DNA from: Pseudoscleropodium purum
Taxonomy: Eukaryota > Streptophyta > Bryopsida > Hypnales > Brachytheciaceae
Length of the DNA: 64,000 nt
Assembly (NCBI GenBank): GCA_963969395.1
Contig: OZ017797.1
Span: forward strand, 41,416,001-41,480,000
Direction of reading: 5' to 3'
A program made the position numbers and the translations under genes. The notes under the pieces are model-generated. The model did no database searches, had not been told where the DNA came from, and was given only the letters and a program-made list of their open reading frames with translations. This document shows positions 26,841 through 39,428 of this stretch, one piece after another (positions within the stretch are counted from its first letter, which is position 1; every line of letters starts with the position of its first letter).

Positions 26841-29289
26841 TTAGGATGGAAAGTGTGAATGTCCTCTTTAACTACTTTATCTCAATTAACAGACCTTATA
26901 ATTTGCTAATCCATACTTCTAGTAATTTCTCTGTTTCTAACTGATAGAATCAAAAAATATATATTGAGAATGGATTTTTTACTTCAAATTCTATTTGAAA
27001 TAACTAAAATCTATTTCTTTAGGTTCCAACAATATATGAAATGAAGACATAATAAAAGTAGACAAAACAAGCTCAAAGGGATCCTCATGTCCTTCAAGGC
27101 AAGCTCAAGACTAAAATAAGGAGCAAAATGACAACTTGTTTGTAAAATACAAGTGCTTATTTAACCACCTTTGGTAAATATGTGAGCACAACCAAGTTCT
27201 TTGTTTAGGGTTGATTTCTATTATAAGAGGTGCCTAACATGAATTCATTTTGTCTTTCAAGCAATGGATCTTTTTCAAGTTCCTAAATAGCATAAGTTTT
27301 CCAAAACCCCCCTAAACTACCTTGACTTCAATTTCTAAGCTAAATAACTTTGATTCCTTAGGCTGCTATGGTTTATTATTGAAAGAGATTCTACCCTAAA
27401 CCTACTTTTTCTAAATTATAGCTTAGAACATGCCATTTTCAAAAAAATAAGCTTCATGAAAATTGGGCATTTCTACAAGGAGCCATGTCCGGATGAAGTT
27501 TAACCTCCATAAGGCTAACTAAACTTCATCCACCTTTTTAAACCCCTTTCCTAATTCATAATTACCTTAGAATTTGGATCCCAATCCTATGTGGCTAACT
27601 TCTCTCTAAGTTCTAAGTTAAAGACTTAGATAGAAGATTTTTAACTCACTTCATCTAATCTCTAACCTAAACTTCATTCTTGATTATTTTTTGAAATTTT
27701 GGATATTTTCTAAAGTTCAAAATAGTTTTGAATTATCCTAAGTAAAAACTATTTAATCCTAAACCTGAGTTTCCACTTAGTACCTTCTAACTTAGTTTCA
27801 ACAAGTTTTAAGAGATTTCCATAGCTAGAAGACCCAAACTAACAAGATTCTTCTAAAACCAGTAAATTTGAAGATTATAGTGGAATTGATTGATGCATTA
27901 GGAGTGTACAAAGTTGGAATGGGGTCCAAATTAAGTATTTTCTAACTCCCTCAAGTCTAATGAAAATCTCAGGTTAGTTACTTTCTACAAAAAGTCAACC
28001 TCTAAAAGTTAAGTTTTTAATCCTTTTGGAGTTTAAGTTGACACTAGCTTTTGATGGTTTTTTAGCTTGAGAGTGGGATTCCACTTGATCAAAAGTGATC
28101 TACTAAAGTTAATGGTGCAATGCGTTTGTGATTTAGAATCTTTTTCCAAAAGCAAAAGCTTAGGTCTAGTGTAGAAAATCAAAACTTATGAATTAGGATG
28201 AAAATTTTAGTTGATAAGATTATCAAGTAGAAAATAAGAGGGGATAAATGCCTTGAAAGTGTATATAAGGTCATTAGTTTTCTTTTGAAATTTTTTTTTT
28301 TCTAAATCCTTAACCCTTGTTTAAAGTTTCAAATCTTTGAAATTCCTTAATTTGGTTGTGGCCCAAATGACAATTCACTGCTCAATGAGTTCATTATTAC
28401 ACTTTATTTTCAACCTTGTTTGAGCCACAACTAGCTAACACACTACACATACCATACATCCACAATGTTAGTCACCACTTTCAAGTTGTCACTGCTAAGT
28501 CCCAGTTACCAAAACTTTAACACATACTTCCCATGTGACATTAGACATGCTACATTGTGACATGAGGCGGAGTTTCCATTTTAATGTGCTAGGACCCGTG
28601 GTGGCACTACTCACCACACCCTTAATCACCTTTGAATGTTACCCTACCCCAAACTAGTTCATAATATATTTGTTACTTTTCTAGCAATGCTAATTGGAAC
28701 TCCCAACTCATAACACATTGAATGTGGGCTAGTAAGAGGTGGATTTCCATCCCAACTAGTGCAATAAGACACTTTACACAAATGCCCCATGGTGTTTTGG
28801 AGCTAATGGTGAAGTTTCACCACCAACATTGAATCACCAGGGCTCACCAAAGCTCTAAGAGGGAGTGAAGAGTGAGACCAACCCCTCTTATAGTACTCTT
28901 TGGGAGATGAGGCAAACCTCCTCCTTTTATATCAAATGGGATACCCAAACCACCTTGGGTTTTGGAAAACCACCCCTTTCCAACCGAAATGGCCAAGTTA
29001 CGTCACCATTTGGAATCTTGAACTTCCAAACTACGTAACTTTGCGGTCATAGCTTGAAATCCCACATGCTAGCCTATTTTGGATATCTCCACAAAGAGTA
29101 TATGTTGACGGACTCCTCACTTGTTCTATTTGAACAAGTTCTCACAAATTTATGGCCCTCTAAAGATTCGGATTCATTGGGTGAGGCCATTTTGTCTACA
29201 CTACAACCCCTCTTTTTAGCCATAATTCTTAACTCATGGCTTAGAATCTTGTAATGCTTGTCATTCTTTCTAGATTTCTTGTATTTGTA
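26841..29289. other. intergenic stretch, no gene recognised
   Basis: Moderately AT-rich sequence with many CTAA/TTAG-type repeated words. The part from about 28800 may belong to the LTR-like repeat that follows. No protein family or RNA gene is recognisable. Confidence 0.35.
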
Positions 29290-29660
29290 TCTTTTCAATG
29301 GTATGTCACATGTTCATTCCAAGAAGTATTGCCTAGAAGTTACCCCTTTGGTACCCTTAAGTGTCTTAGGGTCACTAAGACACTTCTAACTTTGAGCGGC
29401 CATAACTTTTGACTCACTAGTTTAAATCACATTTTCTTTAAATGATTTGGTGTGTCTTCTCAAGAGCTTTCGAAGCATGTACAACATTTTACCATAATCT
29501 TTGAATCAAGGGCACTATTGCACTTTGTTTGTTTGGGAGTGTCTCACTTTTCTCCTTTTAGATTATTGCAAGGCTTAAGGAGTCACCACCCACCCCCACT
29601 CTCACCCCCTTGCTCACTACGGTACTTCGAGCACCCAAAGAAAATAGGAGTGTGATAGGT
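29290..29660 (-). repeat. LTR-like repeat, inverted partner of 59660-60010
   Basis: Read on the minus strand, it starts TATCACACTCCTATTTTC and then follows the same motif order as 59660-60010: GAGTGCCCAAA-like, TTGCTCA, CTTAAGG, GTGTCTTAG and CATTCCAAGAAGTATT. A start of TGTCACACCCC-type is common for plant Gypsy LTRs. I see no internal region, so this may be a solo LTR or a fragment. Confidence 0.45.
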
Positions 29661-30693
29661 TCATACTTAAAATTTTATTACAATATTTTGGATCCATTCA
29701 CTTGGATTTTGGCCATTGTGAATCAAGTAGCCAAAATTGTGTGTTTTAAGAGTAATTTTATTCTAGTATTGTTTTGTTTTTTAGCACTCTTTGAAGGACA
29801 TTTGAGTCCCTTCAAAACTTATTTGTTGCACTTGTAGTTTTTTTTACTAATGTGTTGATTTTGAGGGTTTTCTTGAGAGATTATGTACTAAACTTAAAAA
29901 TATTGCCCTTTGTACCTTAGCAATACTGCTTGGGTGTGTGTGATTTTAGTGTGATTTTTTGAAAGTTTATACTAATCTTACATGTTTAATTGAAATACAC
30001 TAACATATGTTGTACCAACTTGTTGATGTTGTGTTTGTTTTTATACTAACATGTATTTGTACTAACTACATCCTTCACTATATTGATGTGGGTATTGTTG
30101 GCTAACATTTAAAGTTTAGTTTGTTGGAGTCATTGTGTATTGTCCAATAATTTTATTTGTCCCATTTGGGATGGCGAAGCCTTGACTTTTTAAGTTTTAG
30201 GATTTTGATAGTATTTTGTCAAAAATCAAAAGTACAGTAGAACTTTGATCCTATATCCTAAAATTTAAAATCTTGGAAAATATCACAAAGCTTTGTTTGA
30301 GAAGGTCTAGAGGAGTATTTCACAAAATCATGTGTCAATTAAAAATTGAATTTTTCTACTAGCTTGCCAAGTTTAGTTTCCAAAACATGGTTTGGGAATT
30401 TCAAGTTTAGTTTCCAAAATTTATAGCTACAAAACACCCAATTACTATTTAAATGGAGTCCTCTTAAACTAGAGCATAAAAGCCCATGTAGTTGTCTTAT
30501 AAGGTATTTAGAAGTTAGTATTGGAGAAGACACACCTAATATTTGATTTCCAACAAAATCAAAATCAATGAATGGAAAGAAATTTCTCCATAGGAAGTGA
30601 TTAGTTGTTGGAAGAAAATAATTTGACAAAAAGTCGGCCACTAAAACCCCCCCAGTCCTCCAAATTACAATTAGTTGAGACTACAATCAAGCA
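29661..30693. other. intergenic stretch, no gene recognised
   Basis: AT-rich. The minus-strand open frame at 30641-30339 shows no family features. Two near-identical short stretches around AGTTTAGTTTCCAAAA occur near 30370 and 30405. Confidence 0.35.
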
Positions 30694-32720
30694 TGTAGGA
30701 GTATGAAAACTCAAACCGAATATGATTAGGCTAGAATAGGGTTAGATAGACTTAAATTTTTTATTTTTTTGATAACCCATAGGGATTCCGGCTTCATTAA
30801 GGCTATTATTAGAAAAGTCAGTTTCTGGATTGCTAGAATAGTTCTGGATATCAAGAAATCGGATTCAAAACGAATCCGGAATCCAGAAAAGTTCTAGATT
30901 TAGGAAATCTACGACCTAGGGTTCCGATCTAGGGAACTAGGGTACTATTATGGGAATGGTATCCTATCCATTCTTTGCTGGGAACTTTCGGTCGTGCGTC
31001 GAGTACGTAAACCCACTACCACCCCATTCTTCTTCCTCTCTGTTTGTTGAACTCCTTGTGCGTATAGTTGAATAAAAGAGCAATGAGTTAGCGATCCTAC
31101 TAGGAAGAGAAAGGAAAGGTTGGTGCCATTTGTATCGAATTAGGTTTTTTTGGTGTCGGTGCTTCATGACGGAGGTTGGCGATCCACCTCCCTATAAACC
31201 AGTAGTTGTAGCCCGAATGGTCTATCATGTCTTTCCTTTCGATCCGGCCATTTGATAGTAGTTAGAGGAAGACCTAATGTGCATAGGGTGTATCAAATTG
31301 ATACAAAAACCGTGGAATATTAAGAATGAAGAGTTGATTTAGGAGTTCATCCATGAGGTTCCAAACCAATACGAGTTGATAGTGAGAGGTTGACCCGTAG
31401 CTTAGACGGAAGACATTTGGGTGGATGTGTACTCATTCAAGAAGAGTATATCCGGATTAGCTTCTTGAGTAGATAAGTACGTTAGTGGAAAGTTCCAAAG
31501 TTTGGCCCACGCAAAGGAGGGGTACGCCATTAGTAAGTGTAAGAACAAGAGGCATAGATGGATGTTGGAGTTTTTGATTCCGATCCTATATCTGGAAAAG
31601 CCTACCCTGGTTACAATCATGGTGGCTAACACCATTTTTGGAGAGCTAGAAGATTGGATTGTGCTAGGGTTGACAGGACGTCCGGACGTCCGGAACGTCC
31701 GAACGCGGACGCTGTGTCCGCAACGTCCGTTGACATTCGCGGACGCCGTCCGCTCCGTCCACCCATTGGCTCGTCCGCCCCATCCGCCCCTCCGCCCCAT
31801 CCGCCCCATCCGCCCTGCCCCGCCTTGTCCGCCCCGCCTTGTCCGCCCCCGTCCGCCCCCGTCCGCCTCGTCCGCCCCCGTCCGCCTCGTCCGCCCTGTC
31901 CGTCTGCCCCCGCGTCCACCCGCGTCCGTCCGCTCGTCCGCCCGCCTTTCGACGGCGGGAGGGACGTTGCGTCCGCTGGCGTCCGTGCGTCCGGACGTCC
32001 GGATTACGGACGCTATTTTGGGGCGGACATAGAGATTCGTCAACCCTGGATTGTGCATTGGAAAAGAGTGATTGTAGGCGTAGTGTCAAAACTAGCTGAT
32101 CATGTGTCGCGGGAGAAATAAAGCCCTATTAGTCCATATCTGTTCCACCTCTACCACCACAAAGACGTCTTGAGTGGTTAGAAGACAATACAATACAACA
32201 CTAGGGTTAAGATTCTAGAGTTTGGCCTCATGGATGAAGTGGAGGAGGAGTAGTCAGAATTTGGAGAGGGAGGACGACCGGAAGGAGAAAAAGAAGTTGC
32301 CGAGCACAAGTGAAGGAAGTCCATAGATCCGGCGGCACAAGGGAAGTTGCCAACTCCGGAAAGGAGAAAGCCCAATCAAGTTGCTAAATTTCTAGTAAAT
32401 CCGCACGAAGAACTAGATTTCTTTCAAATTGAACTCCAGTATATGTAGCTGGCCAAGTAGATGCATGGTGATATGACAAAATTCCTACTCAGCATTTTAG
32501 GTGAACTGAAGGTTGATTTGGACAAGATTTTGGACGAGATTCAGAGACAACCAAATCTAAAAGAGTTATATGGCAAAGAGGAACAAATTTGGAACTTGGA
32601 GAAGGAACAAGATGACCTCCAATCCCAATTAGATTGGACAGAAGGGGAGCTAAAGATGGCAAGGCAAAAGGAGACGGATACTCTCCAACTTGTCCACGGC
32701 CTAAAGGAGCTGATAGAGGC
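30694..32720 (+). mobile_element. 3.55-kb repeat family, copy A (3' truncated, holds hAT MITE 1)
   Basis: It begins TGTAGGAGTATGAAAACTC, a variant of the family 5' end. A CT-rich leader follows, then a decayed ORF with a VRG.PVA.TEDIWVDVY block, a NFLIPILY-like block (LEFLIPILYLEKP) and EDWIVHWK. Next comes an unbroken 90-codon coiled-coil segment (32461-32733) rich in heptad Leu/Glu/Lys. Stops interrupt the ORF, for example TGA at 31391 and TAG at 31403 where copy C has Arg and Trp codons. It is cut off at 32720, where copy B starts. The protein belongs to no family I know. Confidence 0.65.
31665..32048 (+). mobile_element. GC-rich hAT-type MITE 1
   Basis: The 384-bp insert has ends TAGGGTTGAC and GTCAACCCTG and is flanked by a perfect 8-bp duplication, GATTGTGC (31657-31664 and 32049-32056). 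Removing it restores the EDWIVHWK reading of the host repeat, which copy B shows uninterrupted. The interior is extremely C+G rich, with dense GTCCGCC and GGACGTCC units. The 8-bp duplication and CAGGG-type ends indicate the hAT superfamily. The long open frames through it on both strands are compositional artefacts. Confidence 0.9.
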
Positions 32721-35700
32721 TGTGAGAGCATAAAAACTCAAACCAGATAAGTTAGTTTAGAATTAGGATTAGATAGACTTGCAAATTTCAACTCTTTTGG
32801 TAGCCTCTAGAGACTTCCGCTACACTACGACTATAATAGAAATAGTCAATTTTCGTATTGCTAAAACCATTAGTAACGTTACGGAAACAAATCCGATATG
32901 GATCTAGGATTTGGAAAAGTACTGCATTCCCCAAACTTACATTTTAGACTTCCGGTTTAAGAAAATAGGAGACCATTATGGGAATGGTCATCTATCCGTT
33001 CTCCACTGGGAACTGTCGGCCGCGAGTTGGGTACTTAAATCCACCACCACTTCTCTTCCTCTCCCTCTCTACTTGTTGAACTTGTTGAACGTATAGTTGA
33101 GAGAAAGAGTGGTGAGATAGCAATCGAGATAGGAAAGAGACGGAAGGATTGGTATCAGATTAGGTTTATTAGTTGTCGGTGATTCATGGCGGCGACTGTT
33201 GATCCGGCTTCATGAAAGTCTGGAATTGTAGCCCTGATGGTTTGTCTGGTTATCCTTTCCGATCAAGGTCACCGAGCGTAGTTAAAGGAGGACCTCATGT
33301 GTATTGGTTGTGTTGGATTGTTAGATAGGCCGTGGAGCATGAAGAACGAGGAGATGATTTAAGAACTCATTTACGGAGTTTCGAATGAGTATGAGTTGAC
33401 AGTGAGAGGTTGATCCGTAGCTTGAACGAAAGACATCTGGGCGGATGTCTATTTGTTTAAGAAGAATGGGCTCGAACTAATTGGAAGAGTAGACAAGTAC
33501 ATAGCCGGAAAGTTCTGAAGTCAAGCCCATTCAAAGGAGGATTTTGCTATTAGTGATTGTAAGAATGAGAGACATAGACGGGTATTGAATTTCTTGATTC
33601 CAATCTTGTATCCGGAAAAGCCTACATGTATTACGGTTACGATGGCGAACACTATTTTTGGCGCTTTCGAGGACTGGATCGTCTATTGGGGGAGAGTGAT
33701 TCAAGGAATCATGGACAAGTTGGTAGAGTACGTAGGCCAAGCAAAGTACAACCCTATCACATCGTATCTGTTCTACCTCTATCACCACAAGGAGGTCTTG
33801 AGTGCAGAAGAGACAATTGAATACAACACCGGAGTCAAGATCATGAAGTACGGCCTCACGGAAGAGTTGGAGAAGGAGGAGAAGAAATTCGTGAAGATCA
33901 ATTGGAAGAGAAAGAATTAGTGGACTGGAAACGAAGAAAGTCCATAGATCTGGTTGTACAAGGGAAAGCGCCAACACTAGAATGGGAGGAACCCATACTA
34001 GATCCGGAACATCCTTAAGAGCTCGAGTTCTTTGAAGTCGGAATCTAGTGGATGCAATAGGCCAAACAGATGTATGGCGACTTGAAGGATCACATGCTTC
34101 TTATTGCTAAGGAATTCAAGGTAGAGCTGAACCAAGTTTTGGAGGAGATCCGGAAATGTCTAGATCCAGAAGAGTTTCGACATAAGGAGGAACAAATCCA
34201 GAAGTTAGAAGAGGAAAAGGATAGCTTCAATCCCTAGTTCGGGTGGACGGAGGAGGAGTTGAACGCGGCGAGATGGAAGGAGATGGAGGCTCTCCGACTC
34301 GTCCATGACCTCAAACAACTTGTCATGGTTCCGGAATATATGATGATCTGAGCTAACCTCTACACTGCCTGGTTGGCGAAGGAAGGGGACATGACCGGAT
34401 CTAGATTGGTAAAGATCCTGGTCAATTTTGAAGTCCGGATGGAGATTGTTTTGAAGTACATGTGGAAGTTGCTAGAGCACTTTGATCTAGAACGGGCCAT
34501 CAACTTAGAAGGGTTCCGGAAGTCCTCAGGAATATATTCCGGGATACTCTGATTCGACAAACTCCGATCCGATAGGTTTCAAATGGCTTAATCTAGCTCC
34601 AATCGGAGGTACTCAAGTCTATCCTTACCTTAGTTGTAGGACCCTTAGGTTGCCAAGTACAGACTCCATCAGGACTAGTGGTACCTGAGCCGAAGAAAAA
34701 GACAAGTGAGAAGTTTGTTACAACAGAACAAGTGATTTCCATCCCAATTTTCCGCCCACCTGAGAAAGTCATGGCTGGAAAGTTTATGGTACCCGGATCA
34801 ATGGTTCGCGGCAACCTAAACGTATGGATTGAAGTTATGACAAATTTGGCTTGGTCTCATCCGCAAGATTTTTCTAATATACAATAGTTGATGCCAAAAT
34901 AGGATCGTGTTGAGATTGAATTGAGTGAATCGCCGCAAGCCAAAGATCCGAAGATTCAAGAGATTGAGGAGTTGGAAGAAAAGGTGTTGAAGTCCAGATC
35001 CGAGGAAGAGACAGAATCTAAAGATTCATCTCCAAAAGTTTCACGTAAGCCTCAAACTCGGTCATCAGTAAAGAATACACTAGTGAAGGCTTCGGTAAAG
35101 ACTCCGGGCAGTCAAAGTGAGAGCAGCTCCAAAAAGGCACGGCGGGGTAGATAGAACACAAGTAGTTAGGTAGGATCATTATCTGGAACGGGATTTCCAA
35201 GCGTGGGTCCAGGTTCCAGATTGTTTTAGGAGTTCTGCATTTGTCGGGGTAGTTGGGCTGTAGATGTTCTGGATATCCCGGGTTGTTCATTGGTTAGTTG
35301 CCTTCATTTTTGAGATGCCTTTTTGGCTTTTCAGACGTTGACTTTGGTTTTGATTTTGATTTTTAAAGGCGGGCAAATTTGTTGCCCTCTCATTCCATCC
35401 TTGCAATTATTTTGTTGTATTCCATTCCTTTCTTTAATTTAAGTCACTTGGTGAAGATTCTGGCTTCAACTGAGTATCCAGATTGTATTGGTTTGTTGTT
35501 TGAGTGTGGAGATGTGAGAAGGACGGGTGAGGAGGAATCCGAATTTCGGATAACTTGATTGAATTGACGGGATACTATTGTAATGATGTTAGATATGAGA
35601 CAAAGGAGCTGCGTGTAGTACCTTTGAACTACTGGAACAATAATCCGTTTTTTTAGTGAAGAGTAGTGTGAGTGCAGGTCCAAAATTGGAAATAATTATG

Positions 35701-36568
35701 TATGGAGATTAGCGACTGTTAAAGGAAACTCCTATCCATCGGAAAGTCTACCAACCTTGGGATTTGTCTTACACCTAGAAAGATTACCCTCCTATTAGTT
35801 CCAGGTGTTTGAGATTTGTCGTTGTAGTAAGGAAGAGTGAACATAGTTCTGAGTGACCTACATTTTGGATCGGCCATCCAAGATGTTGTGAGGATCCGGA
35901 TCTACCTTGTGCACTATAACATCTTGAATACTTGGATGTTTATTGTTTGTTTGTTTTTTATTTGTGTAGTGAATGGATTAGAGTGATGAAGTCCCTACCC
36001 CTCGAAGATTAATAGTGGACCCTTTGATGGTAAAACAGAGGAATTAGAAACTAGTTTGTTAAGGGACGAAACCAAAAACCGAGTGATACCGAATTCAAAT
36101 TGGAATCTTGCAGGGTTGACACGACGTCCAGACGCGGACGCTTTGTCCGCAGCGTCCGCTAACATTCGTGTCCGCCTGTCCGCCATGTCCCTCGTCCGCT
36201 TGTCCACCCGTCCGCCCGGTTACGACTGTCCGATCGACACGCGGACTGATGTGGTCCGCACGATCTGGGCGTTCGCCTCGGGCCGTCCGCCCTATCCGTC
36301 CGCCTTCTGACGGCGGGAGGGACGCTGCGTCCGGACGTCCGGAAAACGGACGCTATTTTGGGGCGGACATTGAGATTCGTCAACCCTGGAATCTTGATAG
36401 TAGTGATTCCGGAAAAGAGAGTGAAAGAGGGTAGTTGGAAGAGAGGAAAACGATCATTCGGATATTAGAGTTTGGAAAGGCATCTAGAATTCCCTGGGAC
36501 AATAATTCGTGTCATTTTACCACGTTTTCATGTGTAAAGATACTTACGCCTGAACTGCATGTGCGACA
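32721..36568 (+). mobile_element. 3.55-kb repeat family, copy B (full length, holds hAT MITE 2)
   Basis: Full-length copy from TGTGAGAGCATAAAAACTC to TGCATGTGCGACA; without the MITE it is about 3562 bp, close to the 3549 bp of copy C. It has a promoter-like TACTTAAAT before a CT-rich leader, and the putative start is near 33188. Decayed coding blocks then follow: MKNEEMI, DIWADVYLFKKN, a cleanest stretch at 33585-33920 (NFLIPILYPEKP, EDWIVYW, SYLFYLYHHKEVLS), and a coiled coil near 34080-34350. An acidic/Lys tail follows, ending SSSKKARRGR (34921-35154). No reverse transcriptase, integrase or transposase is present, and the two ends are not direct repeats. Stops occur at 33411 and 33423. Confidence 0.65.
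36111..36388 (+). mobile_element. GC-rich hAT-type MITE 2
   Basis: The 278-bp insert has ends CAGGGTTGAC and GTCAACCCTG and is flanked by a perfect 8-bp duplication, GAATCTTG (36103-36110 and 36389-36396). It shares with MITE 1 the left-side GTCCGCAGCGTCCGCT-like block, the GACGGCGGGAGGGACG block and the right terminal 40 bp. It sits in the 3' non-coding part of copy B. Confidence 0.9.
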
Positions 36569-38389
36569 GCTTGAAAATTAGGAAGCCAATTCAAACTATT
36601 AAAAAAATTTTAAAACTACACTTTGATTTAGAATCTATTAATTAATGTTTAGGATTTTTCAAAAAGACATTAAATTCCAATGAAAATAGGTAGAAACTTT
36701 CAAACTTATACTTGGATGAAAGTTGTTAGTAAGAGTGGATGAAAAATTAGAGAGGTCATCCAATGGAATATTAAAAAGAAAATTAAAACCTAAAATAGAA
36801 TTAGAATTCAAAACCATAATTACAATTCAATTGAAAAATTTGAATCAAGAAAATTTAGTAGATGGAGATTGAAACTTTGACTAGTGGCAAAACTTCATTT
36901 GTGGATAACATTCGCTAGGAAAGTCCAAGGCATAAATGTTATACCTTTTTAGAAATTCAATTTTAGTATCTTCAAGTTGAAAATATTTTAATACTAAAAA
37001 TAATAAATAAAAAGTAAAGGTCCAAAATAATAAATAACCAATAGGAATTTAATTTGAATCTTTTAAAGATAATTACAAAATAATTTATTTAATTAGAATT
37101 GGAATCATTTACATGATATTACAAATTTTTTGTAACAAATATACACTCAAGATATAGATCCATATTGAAGGAGGTGGATTGGGATAAAGTTTAAGAGCAA
37201 ATTTGGATGAAAGTCATAAATTTGAGGATAAATCAAGTCAAATTTAGAGCATAGAAACCAAAAGTAAGCCAAATTCAACCAAAAAAAATACAAAGTTCAT
37301 TTGCTTAGTTGAATTGATACCAATCAATGGATGAAGTTTTATAGTTTAATTTGGAAGCTAAACTTTATAACTCATAGAAGAAGAGTCCAATTTATACAAA
37401 CTTTATCATTCTAGAAAGGGCATAAAAAATCCTATAATTTAGGCCAATTTATCATTTAGTCTTGACTAACCCTCGATGATCTTTAATTAAGGCTTACTTT
37501 TGCGAAAATTGACTAACAATATTAATTTTCAATTGATTTGTTTAAGAATTATCCTTAGAAAAATTAAGAAGTAGGAAAAACAATATTTGTCCAGTACTTG
37601 GAAGGCTTAATTGGAGAGCACGTTAGACACCCATTTAGAAAATCAATTGCAACAACAACAAAAATCTATTTATGCTCATTTTATCCTATGGATGAAAATA
37701 AAGCACTCACAATCATTGTAAGGTTTCATTGCAATCTTCACATGTATTTTGAATGCTTAACTGCTTCAAAAATAGTGGAGACCAAAAGAGAAATATCTAA
37801 ACCCTAATCCACCATAGTAAACCATAAGCAATTCAAATGTCTTAATTGTGCAGATCTTATAAAATAAGGGTGTTTTGAATTTCAAATGAAGCACATATGG
37901 ATGTTGTTGCTTAGGTCGTAGACCAATTTCAAACATCTTAAGTTGTCATTTTAAATCTTTAAACCATCGTTATAAATCCTATGTCACTATTATCAAATCT
38001 AATGTACTTTAGGTGTTTATTCACTTCTACTAAGAACTGCAGAAGAATGAAATCATATTGCAAAACGAGGCTATTCTCTAATTAGGATGTCTTTTCATTT
38101 ATCATCTTTTAGGACATCCTGTCAACAAACGTAGATGGGTGTCTTTGGTCGCTTTGTCGGGGTTGCAATCTTATAGTCAGTCCCGTGCTTGACATTATGG
38201 GCCACACCATCTTGGGCCCACTTTGTGGGTAGGATTTAACATCATGTTGAAATAACCTCTCTAATATAATATTGTTAGCCCAATTGTAGCCCTATTATTT
38301 TGAAGAGGTTAATTAATCCCTTAAAAGAATAAACTAGTCACTATGAAAATAATTTGTTTTGATATTGTATGAATTGTTGGCTTAGAAAA
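36569..38389. other. AT-rich intergenic stretch, nothing recognised
   Basis: No conserved coding sequence. The open frame at 37598-37807 shows no family features. A less AT-rich patch at about 38105-38235 has no identifiable content. Confidence 0.4.
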
Positions 38390-38530
38390 ATTCTAAAACA
38401 TTCATTAGAAGTCAAACTATTGTAGAAGACCTCCCCTTCTTATACAAAATCTTAAGGATGAAAAATTGCACTTGAGTCTTGCATACAAAGATTCTTTGTC
38501 ATTCATTGGCCAAAAACATGGCCGTGTCTT
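38390..38530 (-). repeat. partial inverted copy of the ~227-bp TTAA MITE
   Basis: The reverse complement follows the 8330-8420 part of MITE copy 1, including the GAAGGGGAGGTCTTCT block and the TTTGACTTCTAATGAATG block. The ends are not preserved. It lies head to head with the fuller copy at 38613. Confidence 0.5.
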
Positions 38531-38612
38531 CATTTAAAGGTTCATACATTGCACTGTCTTCACTTATTTGGATTGATATATTGTATCATCATGATGAATT
38601 GGGTTGGTCCAT

Positions 38613-38839
38613 TTAACCTTATAACGTTGCCACAGACACTAAGAGTACTATGAATGACAAAATTCTCCTGTATAGGACAGAAGTGCAACTATTCATCCTT
38701 GGAGTATTGATGTGAAAAGGGAACATTTTCTAGAGTAGTTTGATTTCCAATAAATACTTTTTCATTTTTTATAGCGATTGATTCTCACGGTATTAGAAAA
38801 TGATGATTTCTTCGTAGAGCAGCCCGTCCTTACAGGGTT
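38613..38839 (+). mobile_element. ~227-bp TTAA MITE, copy 2
   Basis: It starts at TTAA-CCTTATAA. The right end is decayed (CCTTACAGGGTTC). The interior aligns with 44737-44964 over nearly its whole length, sharing AAAAGTGCAACTATTCATC-type, AAAAGGGAACAT and TGATGATTTCTT words. It lies about 0.6 kb upstream of the sugar-carrier start codon, so it could contribute promoter sequence. Confidence 0.6.
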
Positions 38840-38859
38840 CAGAACATTAATAAAACTGT

Positions 38860-39428
38860 AATTTGGGTAAGTGAGGCGGTGACCGAGACAGGTAGGTGCC
38901 CCTTCTGGCCAGTTTTCCTGAGTCGGTTCGGTCAGAGGGAGTGCTGGCTTGCTGCGGCGTGTGGACGCAGGATTCGCTGGATGGGTCCTACGTCACACAA
39001 ATTTAAGTTTCCTTTTGTTTGATATTCTTGATTCTCAGGAATGGGAGGTGAGAGGGAGGCGGACGCAGCCACGGAAGCACGGGCGGAGGGAGGAAGGGAA
39101 GGTGGTGTCCTTCTCACTCGTTGGCGTTGGCGTTAGAGTTGGCGTTTCTTGGAGCACTGATTGCACCTTAGGCTTCTCTAAGTTTCCTTGGAATGAGCAG
39201 ATCGGTGTTGGAGCTCTGTTAGTTGGACGGCCTGCGATTGAACAGGAGCGGGAGGAATCGAGCTGGACTAGGGACGGACAGTTTGAAGGGACCCTGCGCA
39301 GGACGAGGGTTTGGATTTGAATCGTGACAATCTGGAGCTGCTGGTGAGACGCAAGGGAAAGAACTGGCAAGAGAAAAGAGAATAATTAGTAGTGTGGGCC
39401 GCTGAGGCGGCGGGTTCGGGGGCTGGTC
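38860..39428 (+). promoter_or_regulatory. GC-rich promoter and 5' leader of the sugar carrier
   Basis: A sharp change from AT-rich DNA to a G-rich, CpG-containing stretch directly before the carrier's start codon. It includes three GGCGTT/GGCGTTAG units near 39122-39150. No TATA box stands out. Confidence 0.4.

Noticed and set aside
31402..32121. Several overlapping long open frames on both strands rich in Arg, Gly, Pro and Ala
   Set aside because: They lie in the GC-rich MITE, where stop codons are rare by composition; the target duplication shows it is an insert.
33131..33190. TTGGTATCAGATTAGG as a tRNA-iMet primer-binding site of an LTR retrotransposon
   Set aside because: Other copies of the repeat read differently at this place, and no direct LTRs bracket the element.
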